Origin: Chitinophaga pinensis DSM 2588
Lineage (GTDB): Bacteria; Bacteroidota; Bacteroidia; Chitinophagales; Chitinophagaceae
DNA length: 64,000 nt
Assembly: GCF_000024005.1 (NCBI RefSeq)
Contig: NC_013132.1
Coordinates: 8,302,001-8,366,000 of the forward strand
Direction: 5' to 3'
Shown: positions 1-9,355 of the stretch, in pieces
How positions within the stretch are numbered: position 1 is the first letter of the stretch
Layout: the number at the start of each line of letters is the position of its first letter
Program-made: the position numbers and the translations under genes
The notes under the pieces: model-generated
Database searches by the model: none
What the model was told of the DNA's origin: nothing
The model's input: only the letters and a program-made list of their open reading frames with translations

Positions 1-1205
1 GGATCTTCTGTCAGTTGCTTGATAGACAGGCTCATCTTACGCTCTTCTTTGCTCAGTGTTACTACCACTGCTTCGTATTCTTCACCTAATTTGAAGAATT
101 CTTTAGCGTTGATAGGAGTAGAAGCCCAAGAGATCTCAGATACGTGTACCAGACCTTCTACACCAGGCAGAATTTCCAGGAATGCACCGTAATCTTCGAT
201 GTTCACTACCTTACCTTTTACGCGCGCACCTTCAGTGATGTGTGCAGGCAGGGTATCCCATGGGTGCGGAGTGAGTTGTTTGTAACCAAGGCTGATACGT
301 TTTTTCTCGTCGTCGAAGTCCAGTACAACCACATTGATCTTCTGATCCATCTGGAGTACTTCGCTTGGATGGGAGATACGTCCCCAGCTGATGTCGGTGA
401 TGTACAGCAGACCATCCAGACCACCCAGGTCGATGAATGCGCCGAAATCGGTGATATTTTTGATAGTACCTTCCAGAACCTGGCCTTTTTCCAGTTTGGA
501 GATAATATCCACTCTCTGCTGTTCGATATCGCTTTCGATAAGCGCTTTGTGAGATACAACGGCATTTCTGATGGCTTCGTTAACCTTAACCACTTTGAAT
601 TCCATTGTTTTGCTTACAAACTGGTCGTAGTCTGTAACAGGCTTAACATCGATCTGAGAACCTGGCAGGAATGTTTCCATACCATAAACGTCTACGATCA
701 AGCCGCCTTTGGTTTTGCTGGTAACAGTACCAGTAACCACTTCGCCGGTTTTGTAAACTTCCACGATTTTTTCCCAAGCACGCTGTTGACGAGCCTGTTT
801 ACGGCTCAGGTGCAGGTTACCATCGCGGTCTTCTTTTTCAACTACCAGTACTTCAACCTCGTCTCCTACTTTCAGACCCTGCAGGTCACGGAATTCGTTC
901 AGTGAAATCAGACCGTCAGATTTGAAACCGATGTTGATCACTACGTCTGTTTTGGTTAAACCAACTACAGTACCAGTGAGCAGACCGTTTTCTTCAATCA
1001 CTTTGAAAGTGTTGTCGTACGTTGCATCGTACTTCGCTTTCTCATCCTGACTATAAGATGATACGTTACGTTTGTCTACGCTCCAGTCGAAATCATCGTG
1101 AGCTGTAGCCACAACTGGCGCATTTGTTGTCGCTGTTGCCTGAGCTGCTGCTGCAGGTGCCTGTTGTTCAGCGTTTTGTTCGTTAGAAATGTTGTTTTCT
1201 GCCAA
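1..1205 (-). CDS. rpsA: 30S ribosomal protein S1 (partial, 3' end outside window)
   Basis: Ribosomal protein S1 binds mRNA on the 30S subunit. The gene runs off the left edge, so about 401 codons are visible. After an Ala/Gln/Thr-rich tail (residues 1-55) come four S1 OB-fold repeats; the third and fourth carry ITDFGAFIDL...LLYITDISW and IEDYGAFLEI...LVHVSEISW. There is no in-frame ATG near the expected start. I chose the TTG at 1203-1205 (followed by AENNIS) because it lies 9 nt after a perfect AGGAGG, and a TATCTTTG promoter element sits further upstream. The function is certain from the repeats; the TTG start is an inference. Confidence 0.95.
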   Translation of the reverse strand, partial: MAENNISNEQNAEQQAPAAAAQATATTNAPVVATAHDDFDWSVDKRNVSSYSQDEKAKYDATYDNTFKVIEENGLLTGTVVGLTKTDVVINIGFKSDGLISLNEFRDLQGLKVGDEVEVLVVEKEDRDGNLHLSRKQARQQRAWEKIVEVYKTGEVVTGTVTSKTKGGLIVDVYGMETFLPGSQIDVKPVTDYDQFVSKTMEFKVVKVNEAIRNAVVSHKALIESDIEQQRVDIISKLEKGQVLEGTIKNITDFGAFIDLGGLDGLLYITDISWGRISHPSEVLQMDQKINVVVLDFDDEKKRISLGYKQLTPHPWDTLPAHITEGARVKGKVVNIEDYGAFLEILPGVEGLVHVSEISWASTPINAKEFFKLGEEYEAVVVTLSKEERKMSLSIKQLTED

Positions 1206-1214
1206 AATTTGGTT

Positions 1215-1220
1215 CCTCCT
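1215..1220 (-). promoter_or_regulatory. Strong Shine-Dalgarno of rpsA
   Basis: On the minus strand the sequence reads AAAAGGAGGAACC, with AGGAGG 9 nt before the TTG start. Such a full anti-SD match is unusual in Bacteroidota, where most genes lack one. It decides the start of rpsA. Confidence 0.7.
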
Positions 1221-1270
1221 TTTGTTAGTTCCCTCCGGATTTTTAGGGCCCGGAAGTTTAAGTTGGACGG

Positions 1271-1278
1271 CAAAGATA
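1271..1278 (-). promoter_or_regulatory. Putative promoter -7 element of rpsA
   Basis: TATCTTTG on the minus strand matches the Bacteroidota -7 consensus TAnnTTTG. It would give a leader of about 60 nt that contains the Shine-Dalgarno. No clear TTTG -33 element is seen, so this is a moderate call. Confidence 0.45.
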
Positions 1279-1426
1279 ATTAATAATCACTAAAAAATCA
1301 GCATTTTTCACATGTTTAACGTGTCTGCAACCTCTTCCATCCCAGTGCCTCCTTAGCGCTGTTCCGGCAAAAAAAATGTACTGTTAAATCGGTATACGAT
1401 TGCAGATTTTGTACTAATTTTCAAGT

Positions 1427-2305
1427 ATGAACGGGACCTCATTCAGCGCTGATATTCGCTACTGGCTTAGACAAGGAAACACAATTAATCTTCTTCTTTT
1501 CTGGAATGTAATTGTTTTCCTCGTCGTGGGAATTGTGTACCTGATCGGCAAAATAGCTCCATCAACCGGTTTCATTTCCCTTTTTATTGCTGACAATCTC
1601 TCTATACACTCCAATGTGTTCGCTTTTCTTAGAAAGCCCTGGGGATTAGTCACTTATATGTTTACGCATTTCGAATTCCTGCATATTCTCTTTAATATGC
1701 TCAACCTTTACTGGTTTGGGAATATCTTCAGATCATTCCTGGGCAACCAGCGTATACTGCCACTTTACCTGCTCGGCGGTATAGCGGGTGGTCTTGCCTA
1801 TCTCCTGGTCTATAACCTGGTATTTGGCGGCGCCAACGTTCCCATGATCGGCGCTTCGGCATCTGTAATGGCCATCCTGATCGCCTGTGCTACCAAACTG
1901 CCCAATTATGAGATCGGCCTGCTCCTGATCGGTACCATCCGGTTGAAATGGCTGGCCATCATCGTGATCGTGCTGGACCTGGTATCCCTGACCCAGGGAA
2001 ACATCGGTGGCATAACCGCTCATATGGGTGGCGCTCTCTTCGGCTTTATCTATATACAGCTTCTCAATAACGGCACAGACCTGGGACAACCTTTGATCTG
2101 GCTTTTTAACAGACCTGCACGTAGCGCAAACGCCCGACGCCGATCTTTCAAACCGAAAAAATCTCCGCTCAAGGTGGTAAAACCAGGTATGGAAGAAAAT
2201 AAACAACTCCGGCTGGATCAGCTCCTCGACAAGATTAACGACAACGGCATCGAAAGCCTCAGTCCTGAAGAAAGAGCCTGGTTAAAGAAAATGAGCCAGG
2301 AATAG
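1427..2305 (+). CDS. Rhomboid family intramembrane serine protease
   Basis: Rhomboid proteases cut transmembrane substrates inside the membrane. The 292-residue protein has about six hydrophobic segments between residues 20 and 215. All family motifs are present: H86-x3-N90 (HILFN), the catalytic GxSx motif GASA with Ser144, and catalytic His199 in AHMGGALFG. A basic linker (residues 222-250) leads to a short soluble tail ending in LDKINDNGIESLSPEERAWL, a tail common in Bacteroidota rhomboids. The gene stands alone between rpsA (divergent) and ispH, which starts 46 nt downstream and may be co-transcribed. The substrate is unknown. Confidence 0.93.
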   Translation: MNGTSFSADIRYWLRQGNTINLLLFWNVIVFLVVGIVYLIGKIAPSTGFISLFIADNLSIHSNVFAFLRKPWGLVTYMFTHFEFLHILFNMLNLYWFGNIFRSFLGNQRILPLYLLGGIAGGLAYLLVYNLVFGGANVPMIGASASVMAILIACATKLPNYEIGLLLIGTIRLKWLAIIVIVLDLVSLTQGNIGGITAHMGGALFGFIYIQLLNNGTDLGQPLIWLFNRPARSANARRRSFKPKKSPLKVVKPGMEENKQLRLDQLLDKINDNGIESLSPEERAWLKKMSQE

Positions 2306-2351
2306 CCGGCCCTGCCTACCAGCCATTCAAAATATGTAACTTCGCCGCCAG

Positions 2352-3578
2352 ATGAAAACATTTAACGTTCCTATTATATATCGCAGTCCGCTGATCACGG
2401 CGATCAAAAACCGCCGTAAGCAGCAGGACCGTATGAAAAAGGATTTTACGCCAACCGTACTGGATTTCGGTCCATTGAAAATATTACTGGCCCGTCACTT
2501 TGGCTTCTGCTATGGCGTGGAAAATGCCATCGAAATTGCCTTTAAGACAGTAGAAGCCAATCCTGGCAAAAGGATCTTCCTGCTCAGTGAAATGATCCAC
2601 AATCCACATGTTAATAACGACCTGCTGGAAAAAGGGGTACAATTCATCATGGACACAGCCGGCACACAACTGGTGCCATGGGAATCACTGACGCCTGAAG
2701 ATATCGTGATTATCCCGGCCTTCGGCACCACCCTGGAAATCGAAGAGAAGCTGAGCTCCCTGGGCATTGCTCCTTTGCAATACAATACGACCTGTCCTTT
2801 TGTGGAAAGAGTGTGGAACAAGGCAGAACAGATCGGTAAGCAGTCTTACAGCGTGATCGTACATGGTAAACCTGGTCATGAGGAAACCCGTGCTACCTTC
2901 TCCCATAGCCGCAGCAATACGCCGACCGTCGTTGTAAAAGATATAAAAGAAGCTCAGTTATTAGCCACCTTTATCACCGGAGAGAAAAACCCGGAAGAAT
3001 TTTATATCCTCTTCAAAGGACAATACTCCCCGGGGTTTGATGTCATCAATGACCTGCAACGCGTAGGGGTGGTGAACCAGACCACTATGCTGGCTACGGA
3101 AACCCAGGCGATCGCTGATTATATCAAAAATGTAATCATGGACAGATATAGCCTCGATGCTTCCAATGTCAGTGAACGCTTTGCCGATACCCGCGATACC
3201 CTCTGTTATGCCACCAATGACAACCAGAGCGCCGTTACCGGTCTGCTGGAAGAATCTGCCGACCTGGCGATTGTTGTGGGCGGTTATAACAGTTCCAATA
3301 CTTCTCACCTGGTAGAACTCTGCGAAGTGAAACTGCCTACCTATTTCATCTCTTCTGAGGAGAAACTGGTCAATGCCGAAGAAGTACATCACTGGGATTT
3401 CCATCACAAACAGGAATTACACAGCCGGGCTTTCCTGCCTGAAAAAGAGCAGGTAACCATTATGCTGACGAGTGGCGCTTCCTGTCCGGATGCGATGGTC
3501 GAAGCAGTGATCAGAAGGCTCTTGTCTTTTTATAAGCTGGAAGATAAAATGGAAGAAGTAGCAGCGACATTCGAATAA
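2352..3578 (+). CDS. ispH: 4-hydroxy-3-methylbut-2-enyl diphosphate reductase
   Basis: IspH (LytB) catalyses the last MEP-pathway step, reducing HMBPP to IPP and DMAPP with a [4Fe-4S] cluster. The three cluster cysteines are visible: C53 (HFGFCYGV), C148 (NTTCPFV) and C378 (SGASCPD). Substrate-binding motifs include SEMIHNPHVN and ATETQAIAD. At 408 residues it is longer than E. coli IspH (316), as in many Bacteroidota, with an N-terminal extension and internal insertions. The first ATG is used; an alternative is Met28 at 2433. A clear terminator follows at 3607-3634. Cytosolic; function secure. Confidence 0.96.
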   Translation: MKTFNVPIIYRSPLITAIKNRRKQQDRMKKDFTPTVLDFGPLKILLARHFGFCYGVENAIEIAFKTVEANPGKRIFLLSEMIHNPHVNNDLLEKGVQFIMDTAGTQLVPWESLTPEDIVIIPAFGTTLEIEEKLSSLGIAPLQYNTTCPFVERVWNKAEQIGKQSYSVIVHGKPGHEETRATFSHSRSNTPTVVVKDIKEAQLLATFITGEKNPEEFYILFKGQYSPGFDVINDLQRVGVVNQTTMLATETQAIADYIKNVIMDRYSLDASNVSERFADTRDTLCYATNDNQSAVTGLLEESADLAIVVGGYNSSNTSHLVELCEVKLPTYFISSEEKLVNAEEVHHWDFHHKQELHSRAFLPEKEQVTIMLTSGASCPDAMVEAVIRRLLSFYKLEDKMEEVAATFE

Positions 3579-3606
3579 TCGCAACGATATAAAACATGAT
3601 AAAAGC

Positions 3607-3634
3607 AAAAAAGACACCAGGCGGTGTCTTTTTT
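3607..3634 (+). terminator. Rho-independent terminator after ispH
   Basis: Six-base-pair GACACC/GGTGTC stem with an AGGC loop, flanked by an A-tract before and a T6 tract after. It lies about 30 nt past the ispH stop. Confidence 0.85.
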
Positions 3635-3795
3635 CTTTGGGGCTAATCAATGCTAGTAATGCAGAGAAAAAAAATTTTATATCGTAATAAGTTTAAACCT
3701 GAGTCAAAAGTAGTTTTTCAGACGTATGCCCGCAACAGAGAATTATTATCCGGTGGTCTATTTCCTGTAAGTGGCGTAAAACAGATTAAATCTGG

Positions 3796-4572
3796 TTAGA
3801 ACTGCATCGCTTTTTTCAGGAAATCGGCCTTCCTTCTTCGTGAAATTTCCACCTGCGTACCGTCACTCATCAGTGCAAAACCGCCCTCACCCTGTATATA
3901 AGATTGCATCTGCTGTAAATTGATCAGGTGTGAATTATGCACCCTGAAAAAATCTACATCCGTTAACAGCTCCTCAAATTCCTTTAACGGTCTGGATACC
4001 ATGAGGTTCTTTTTATCTGTAAAAAAGATACGGGTATAGTTGCCGGTCGATTCGCAGCGTACTATATTCTGTACCGGCATAAAAACCAGTCCGTTAATGG
4101 TTGGGAGCGCTATTTTCTTATGTGTCTGATGCAGCGTTTTCATATTCTGGAGGAACACTTCGATGGGAGAAGTGGTCATCTCCGGTTGTCCATTGCCGGT
4201 GTTACTGCTGCGACGGGCGATACATTTCTGGATAGCATCCTGTAACTCTTTCACACTGAAAGGTTTCAACAGGTAGTCCAGTGCATTGAACTTGATTGCT
4301 TTCAGGGCGTACTGTTCATAGGCAGTAGTGAATATTACATCAAAAGTGATCTTATCGAACATTTTCAGCAACTCAAAGCCATTCTGATGTGGCATTTCCA
4401 CATCGAGGAACACAACATCCGGCTGTAATTCCGTTATCAGTTCCTTTGCTTCCTTTACACTATTCACGCCTCCCAGGACAGTCACCTCCGGACATTTCTT
4501 CTGAAGCATTGTCTGAAGAGCATCTATACAGTGTTGCTCATCATCAACGATGATTGCTTTAATTTCGCTCAT
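3796..4572 (-). CDS. LytTR-family response regulator
   Basis: Two-component response regulator of the LytR/AlgR type. The N-terminal receiver (residues 1-125) has acidic D10/D11, phospho-acceptor D57 in VVFLDVEMP, and the LKPF lysine motif. The C-terminal LytTR DNA-binding domain (about 150-258) shows PVQNIVRCESTGNYTRIFF, SRPLKEFEELL and FFRVHNSHLINL. It lies 18 nt downstream of the sensor kinase gene, so the two form an operon and a signalling pair. The target genes are not apparent. Family call secure. Confidence 0.94.
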   Translation of the reverse strand: MSEIKAIIVDDEQHCIDALQTMLQKKCPEVTVLGGVNSVKEAKELITELQPDVVFLDVEMPHQNGFELLKMFDKITFDVIFTTAYEQYALKAIKFNALDYLLKPFSVKELQDAIQKCIARRSSNTGNGQPEMTTSPIEVFLQNMKTLHQTHKKIALPTINGLVFMPVQNIVRCESTGNYTRIFFTDKKNLMVSRPLKEFEELLTDVDFFRVHNSHLINLQQMQSYIQGEGGFALMSDGTQVEISRRRKADFLKKAMQF

Positions 4573-4590
4573 GCTGTCTGTGTAGGTTTT

Positions 4591-6543
4591 TTAAAATATA
4601 AATTCCACCGGTAAGATGAGTGTCACCTTTGTACCCAATGCTTTACCTGTCTCATCTTCCAGGTCTATGATCGTCACATCTGCTTCTTTGGTATTGTTGA
4701 TCTTCCTGATGAGGTCTATACGGCCTTCTGTTACTTTCATGCCCATTGAGCGATGGGTCTGTCCCTTTTTTTCCTTTATTTCTATTGCCTTTTTCCGTCC
4801 TATACCATTATCTGTGACCGTACAGGTCAGGGTTTTTCCTTTCAGTGTGACTTCTATATCCAACATGCCCCGGCCGGATTTATGTACCAGACCATGCCAG
4901 ATTGCATTCTCTACATATGGTTGAATGATCATTGGTGGGATCATTACTTCTTCTTCGTTAATATCGTCTGCTACAGTGATCTGGTATTCAAATACGTCAT
5001 TACAGCGCAACTTCTCCAGGTCCAGGTACAGGCGTAATGATTCCAGTTCCTTATTCAAAGATATGAATGTGTACTGCGTATTATCAAGTATCATTCTCAT
5101 TAAACGGGAAAATTTCGTCAGATAGTCCGACGCTTCTTCCTGGTTATTACTCCAGATAAACCGGTGAATGGAACTCAGCGAATTGAAAATGAAGTGAGGA
5201 TTCATCTGTGCACGCAGGGAACGCAGCTCCAGTTGCAGGGTCTGCTTTTTGGTTTCCAGGTTTCTGTGCCGGATATAGAAGAAACCACCTACCCCCAGCA
5301 TCAGTATAAAGCCTGCCATTGACAGGGTATAGACTACATTTCGCCGGGTACGCAGTTCACTCATTTGTTTGTCATGTTCCAAAGACTTGATCTGGTTGTC
5401 TTTACGGTCTACTTCATAGATCGCCTGTGTCTGTGCCCATGCCAGGGAAGACTTTTCATTGATCAGACTATCCTTGTATACCAGCGACTTGTCCAACGCT
5501 TCCATGGAATGTTTAAAATCACCCGATGCTTTGAAGTCGCCGGCCATCGCCTTATACGCCTCCATCAGCAGGTATTTAAACCGCCAGATCAGGCTGAGGT
5601 TAATAGACTGCATGAAATATTTCCGGGCTTCTTCGTGTTTACCCTGGAGGCTCCACAGCTTTCCGATGTTGAGGTAACTTTCGGCGACATGCACTTTATC
5701 GTCTACATTTCCATTCACTTCCAGTGCCTTATTCAGATATTCCAGGGCACGGGCGTAGTCTTTTTTCTCCTGGTAGACTGATCCGAGGGAGTTATAGCAG
5801 ATAGCCAATCCGACACTATTATCAAGTTGTTGATTGACCGCCAGAGATTTTTTATAGTATTCGATGGCCAGATCCAGTTTTTTCAGACCCTGGTAGGCGT
5901 AGCCGATATTGCCGAGGTTAATAGCGACGCCCAGGTTATTCTTGCTTTGTCGTTCCAGTTCGAGGGCCTTTTCAAAGTGGTTGATTGCTTCCGCGTATTT
6001 TTCGGTGGAGAGATGAATATTCCCGATGCTATTGATAGCGATACAGATATTACGGACGTCATTGATCTTTTCTGCTAATTGGAGCGCCCTGAAATGGTAG
6101 TCGAATGCCTTTTCCAGCTGATCGTCCATACGGCGGTAATCGACGCCGGTGTTATTCAGGGCAATACAAAGCCAGAGATCATTTCTTGCTTCTTCAGCGT
6201 ATTTAACAGCTTTCTGATGATAATCGGCGGCGAGGAGATATTCCGATTTATTTCTTTTGGAGGTGCCGGTCTCGTTGTATGCATTGAAAGCGCCACGCGC
6301 ATATTTCATGCGCAGCGAAAGTGTAATTGCCTCCTGAAAAAAGGGGTTTTCTGTCCCACGTTTATCAAAGTACCGTCCCAGCGATCTGCCTTTATCAATC
6401 AACCAGTTCACTTTACCAGTATCACCGGGAAGCCGTCGGGCAGAATCGAGTGTGCGGAATACAAGCACTGAATCCTGTGCCTGAATATCATTCCCTTTTA
6501 CCAACAATAGCAAGAAAAGTAGATAGAAATAGCCTTTAAACAT
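4591..6543 (-). CDS. TPR-containing sensor histidine kinase (LytS/His_kinase type)
   Basis: Sensor kinase partner of the LytTR regulator just downstream. A signal peptide (residues 1-22, ending DIQAQ) is followed by about seven tetratricopeptide repeats (roughly 80-370) in the periplasm, one membrane segment near 405-425 (LSMAGFILMLGVGGFF), then the kinase. Phospho-acceptor His450 lies in LRAQMNPHFIFNSL, typical of the His_kinase family, with an N-box at N546 (IIQPYVENAIWHG) and a G-box DNGIGRKKA. At 650 residues the length is normal for these Bacteroidota TPR kinases. The stimulus is unknown. Confidence 0.93.
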   Translation of the reverse strand: MFKGYFYLLFLLLLVKGNDIQAQDSVLVFRTLDSARRLPGDTGKVNWLIDKGRSLGRYFDKRGTENPFFQEAITLSLRMKYARGAFNAYNETGTSKRNKSEYLLAADYHQKAVKYAEEARNDLWLCIALNNTGVDYRRMDDQLEKAFDYHFRALQLAEKINDVRNICIAINSIGNIHLSTEKYAEAINHFEKALELERQSKNNLGVAINLGNIGYAYQGLKKLDLAIEYYKKSLAVNQQLDNSVGLAICYNSLGSVYQEKKDYARALEYLNKALEVNGNVDDKVHVAESYLNIGKLWSLQGKHEEARKYFMQSINLSLIWRFKYLLMEAYKAMAGDFKASGDFKHSMEALDKSLVYKDSLINEKSSLAWAQTQAIYEVDRKDNQIKSLEHDKQMSELRTRRNVVYTLSMAGFILMLGVGGFFYIRHRNLETKKQTLQLELRSLRAQMNPHFIFNSLSSIHRFIWSNNQEEASDYLTKFSRLMRMILDNTQYTFISLNKELESLRLYLDLEKLRCNDVFEYQITVADDINEEEVMIPPMIIQPYVENAIWHGLVHKSGRGMLDIEVTLKGKTLTCTVTDNGIGRKKAIEIKEKKGQTHRSMGMKVTEGRIDLIRKINNTKEADVTIIDLEDETGKALGTKVTLILPVEFIF

Positions 6544-6841
6544 GCATCAGCCGGGTAATACCACAAGTTAATTAAAAAAGCGAAAGGGCGAAAGAATTCG
6601 CCCCTTCTTCCTATTAACCGAATACACCTACTGAAAATATGGAACAAAGCAGGCATCCCTGCCCTGCACCACATTAAGTTTAATAAATATCAGCCCACAA
6701 AGCCACGATATATATAAAATATAGTTTAGTAACGGTTAATAGCAACAGGTCTATGGATATAGTTATACTAAGATCTGTTGAGACCTTATACGACTTCTCT
6801 TGACCACGTTGGGTATAATATATTGTAAACGGCACACTGTT

Positions 6842-7000
6842 ATGAACCGGTCAACACGATACAATAAAAAATTGCAGGAAATTCGAGAGGATGTGGAAAA
6901 TTACCGAAAGGGTTTCTCCCCGGTATCTGACCGGGAACACAACAAATTTAAAAAGGATTTCTTAAAACTAAAAAATAATTTCAGGATTGCACCAAAGTAG
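6842..7000 (+). CDS. Small basic hypothetical protein
   Basis: Reading frame of 52 codons beginning MNRSTRYNKK and rich in Lys, Asn and Glu; predicted to be helical and soluble. An upstream TTG (6800) could add 14 residues. Its 3' end overlaps the end of cmk on the other strand by 20 bases. I do not recognise a family. The hydrophilic composition argues for a real gene, but length and lack of a clear promoter keep confidence low. Confidence 0.35.
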   Translation: MNRSTRYNKKLQEIREDVENYRKGFSPVSDREHNKFKKDFLKLKNNFRIAPK

Positions 7001-7667
7001 CGTCTTCTACCCACTGAATTACCAGTTTCAGCTGTTCATCCTGGCTTAGTTGGCTGTTATCCAGAATAATGGCATCTTCTGCTTTTCTGAGGGGGCTGAT
7101 TTCCCGGTTGGTATCGATATAATCCCTGAGTTCCAGGTTTTCCTTTACCTCATGAATGCTGATATTCTTGTTTTTCGCATAGAGTTCCTTAAAACGGCGT
7201 TCTACACGGATAGCTGCATCAGCGGTCATGAATATTTTCAGTTCTGCGTCCGGGAATACGGTTGTACCGATATCCCTTCCGTCCATTACGATTCCTTTTT
7301 TAACGCCCATTTTCTGTTGCTGGGCCACTGCGAATTCGCGCACTTCTTTTACGGCGGCTACTTCGCTCACTTTCTCCGCGACGAGCATTTCCCGGATCAT
7401 GTGCTCTACATTTTCCCCGTTGAGGGTAATTTCAGAGACCTGAGAGATCGGGTTGAATTCAAATTCCAGGTGGATGTCATGTAAAGCTTCCTTTACAGCA
7501 TCATGGTTTGTCCAGTCCACCCGGTTCTGAATAAAATAAAGGGTAATTGCACGATACATGGCGCCACTGTCAATGTAGACGTAGTCCAGCTGCGCTGCCA
7601 ATTGTTTTGCCAGCGTACTCTTTCCACATGAAGAATAACCATCGATCGTGATAATAATCTTTTTCAA
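6981..7667 (-). CDS. cmk: Cytidylate kinase
   Basis: CMP/dCMP kinase of pyrimidine nucleotide metabolism. The Walker A loop GYSSCGKST lies at residues 10-18; the CMP-binding segment DSGAMYRAITLY and the conserved VMDGRDIGTTVFPDA motif follow, then the lid RRFKELYAKN and REISPLRKAEDA. At 228 residues it has the normal length and starts at the first ATG. It stands alone on the minus strand, about 70 nt from the secreted protein gene downstream. Function secure. Confidence 0.96.
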   Translation of the reverse strand: MKKIIITIDGYSSCGKSTLAKQLAAQLDYVYIDSGAMYRAITLYFIQNRVDWTNHDAVKEALHDIHLEFEFNPISQVSEITLNGENVEHMIREMLVAEKVSEVAAVKEVREFAVAQQQKMGVKKGIVMDGRDIGTTVFPDAELKIFMTADAAIRVERRFKELYAKNKNISIHEVKENLELRDYIDTNREISPLRKAEDAIILDNSQLSQDEQLKLVIQWVEDATLVQS

Positions 7668-7740
7668 AACCCCTTTTATTAAATGCTGTATGAAGTAATA
7701 GACGGTGTAAAGTTAAAGGAAAAATGGAATATCATCAGCA

Positions 7741-9312
7741 TCAATGGTCTATTACGACAACTTTGCAGACATAGGCTTGTTTTCCGCTGTCTTTATGCGT
7801 CAATACCAGGAAGTAAGTACCTGTAGGCATGTCTCTGATATTCAATTCGCTCTGACCCACCATTTCCGTTTTACGGATCTGCTGACCCCATGTATCGAAT
7901 ATCTGTACGATCAGCGGTGTCTTAATACCTTTGACAGTTACTTTAAACTGACCATAGTTCGGGTTCGGGAATACAGTTGCCTGGATCAATGGCCCTACTT
8001 CTCTCACGTCTGTATACACATATTTTCCGGTAGCGGATACAGCCTTTATACGGTAATAGCTCCAGCCATCGTAATCATTGGTATCCTGATAATAGTAATC
8101 CAGGCGGGTTGTGCTGTAGCCGTTCGGCGCTTTGGTCGCCACAGTAGCGATTTTCTTAAATACCGTTTCATTATCCAGCATACGCTCGATTTCAAATACG
8201 GCATTGTTGGTTTCGCGGGTAGTAGCCCACACGATATCCACGAGTGAATAGCTGATCCGATACGCGTTGAAATGTATGAAATCAGCCGGGAGATAACTAT
8301 AAGATAAGGATGCCAGTTTGGCGAAATAAGTATTGTTTCCAATGCCAGCCATGCCACGGGAATGCATGGTAGCAGACTGACGCATAGGTTGCGTGGTCAG
8401 GGTGCCAGGCCCCATATTGTCGTTGGCCGAAGTACGCAGTTCCCAGTTACGGTCTGTGAAGGCGCTGATATAACTACTGGAACGATTCAAACGATATTCA
8501 GGTGCTTCATCAGCATCCATATGTTGTAACGCAACGGCGGTTATGCCGGTACCATTCCCTTCCTGACCAAGGTTCCATGTTTTAAACACGACACTGTCAT
8601 ACACTGTTCTGCCGGCGATAGCCTGGGTGTATACGCTGTCGAACACTCTTGCTTTAAAGTCCTCCGGACTTCCTTCATATCTCACACCTGCAGGTGCATA
8701 GTTAGTGGCATTGGTTCCTACAGGAAATACTACCTGTCCGGCAGTGCTGCTCAACTTTGCACGATACAGGAATCCACCACCTGTTTCCGGTCCGGTAACG
8801 ATAAAACGCTGATCACTGTAACCGGTGATCTTACCAGGATTATTCACACCTACCTGCAGGTTCCATCCATTCAGATAGACGTGACCGTTGGTGAGCTGTA
8901 AAGTATTTCTTACCTGCAGGTCATTCAGATCTGCGAGGATGATGCCGTTGGTATTACTGACTTCCAGATTAGGAAAGCTGGGACCTGCTTTAGCGGCTAC
9001 ATTATATCCACCGGCAACGATCTGCTGTCCTTTATTACCGGCAAAGCGGAAGGTACCGCCTGTCCCATCTTTACCGGAAGTGCTTTCATCTGACAATAAA
9101 GCGGTATAACCATTTGTCCATTGTTTCCCCAGGAAATAAAGCACGGAGGCCGGACTTGAGCCAAGCGTTCCATCATTGGTCACATCGCCAAAGAAGGCAA
9201 CATTCCCAAAGCTCCATACTTTACCATCAGCAGGAATATAGGCAGCCTGCTGGGCATGTATGGTATTGATTGAGAGAACCAGAAAACATAATATGAGTAA
9301 ATATCTCTTCAT
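7741..9312 (-). CDS. Secreted protein with type IX (Por) C-terminal sorting domain
   Basis: A 523-residue protein with a Sec signal peptide (about 1-20, ending TIHAQ), a beta-rich body starting with a G/T/N-rich repeat region (about 25-200), and a C-terminal T9SS type A sorting domain (about 445-523) showing VFPNPNYGQFKV, GIKTPLIVQIFDTWGQ and MPTGTYFLVLTH. It should be exported by Sec, then moved across the outer membrane and anchored by the PorU machinery. No catalytic domain is recognised. It lies 43 nt downstream of the large repeat protein gene and probably shares its transcript. Confidence 0.85.
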   Translation of the reverse strand: MKRYLLILCFLVLSINTIHAQQAAYIPADGKVWSFGNVAFFGDVTNDGTLGSSPASVLYFLGKQWTNGYTALLSDESTSGKDGTGGTFRFAGNKGQQIVAGGYNVAAKAGPSFPNLEVSNTNGIILADLNDLQVRNTLQLTNGHVYLNGWNLQVGVNNPGKITGYSDQRFIVTGPETGGGFLYRAKLSSTAGQVVFPVGTNATNYAPAGVRYEGSPEDFKARVFDSVYTQAIAGRTVYDSVVFKTWNLGQEGNGTGITAVALQHMDADEAPEYRLNRSSSYISAFTDRNWELRTSANDNMGPGTLTTQPMRQSATMHSRGMAGIGNNTYFAKLASLSYSYLPADFIHFNAYRISYSLVDIVWATTRETNNAVFEIERMLDNETVFKKIATVATKAPNGYSTTRLDYYYQDTNDYDGWSYYRIKAVSATGKYVYTDVREVGPLIQATVFPNPNYGQFKVTVKGIKTPLIVQIFDTWGQQIRKTEMVGQSELNIRDMPTGTYFLVLTHKDSGKQAYVCKVVVIDH

Positions 9313-9355
9313 GCAGGTATTATGCTTTTAGTATCGCTTCCTGTGCTTTTAATTG

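Noticed and set aside
6583..6606. Hairpin AAAGGGCGAA/TTCGCCCCTT near the kinase start
   Set aside because: Only 7 bp with a bulge, and it is in the 5' region of the kinase gene, not after any gene end; no clear role.
6800..6819. TTGACC and TATAAT resembling an E. coli promoter before the 52-residue frame
   Set aside because: The gap is only 8 nt, far too short, and Bacteroidota use TTTG/TAnnTTTG elements.
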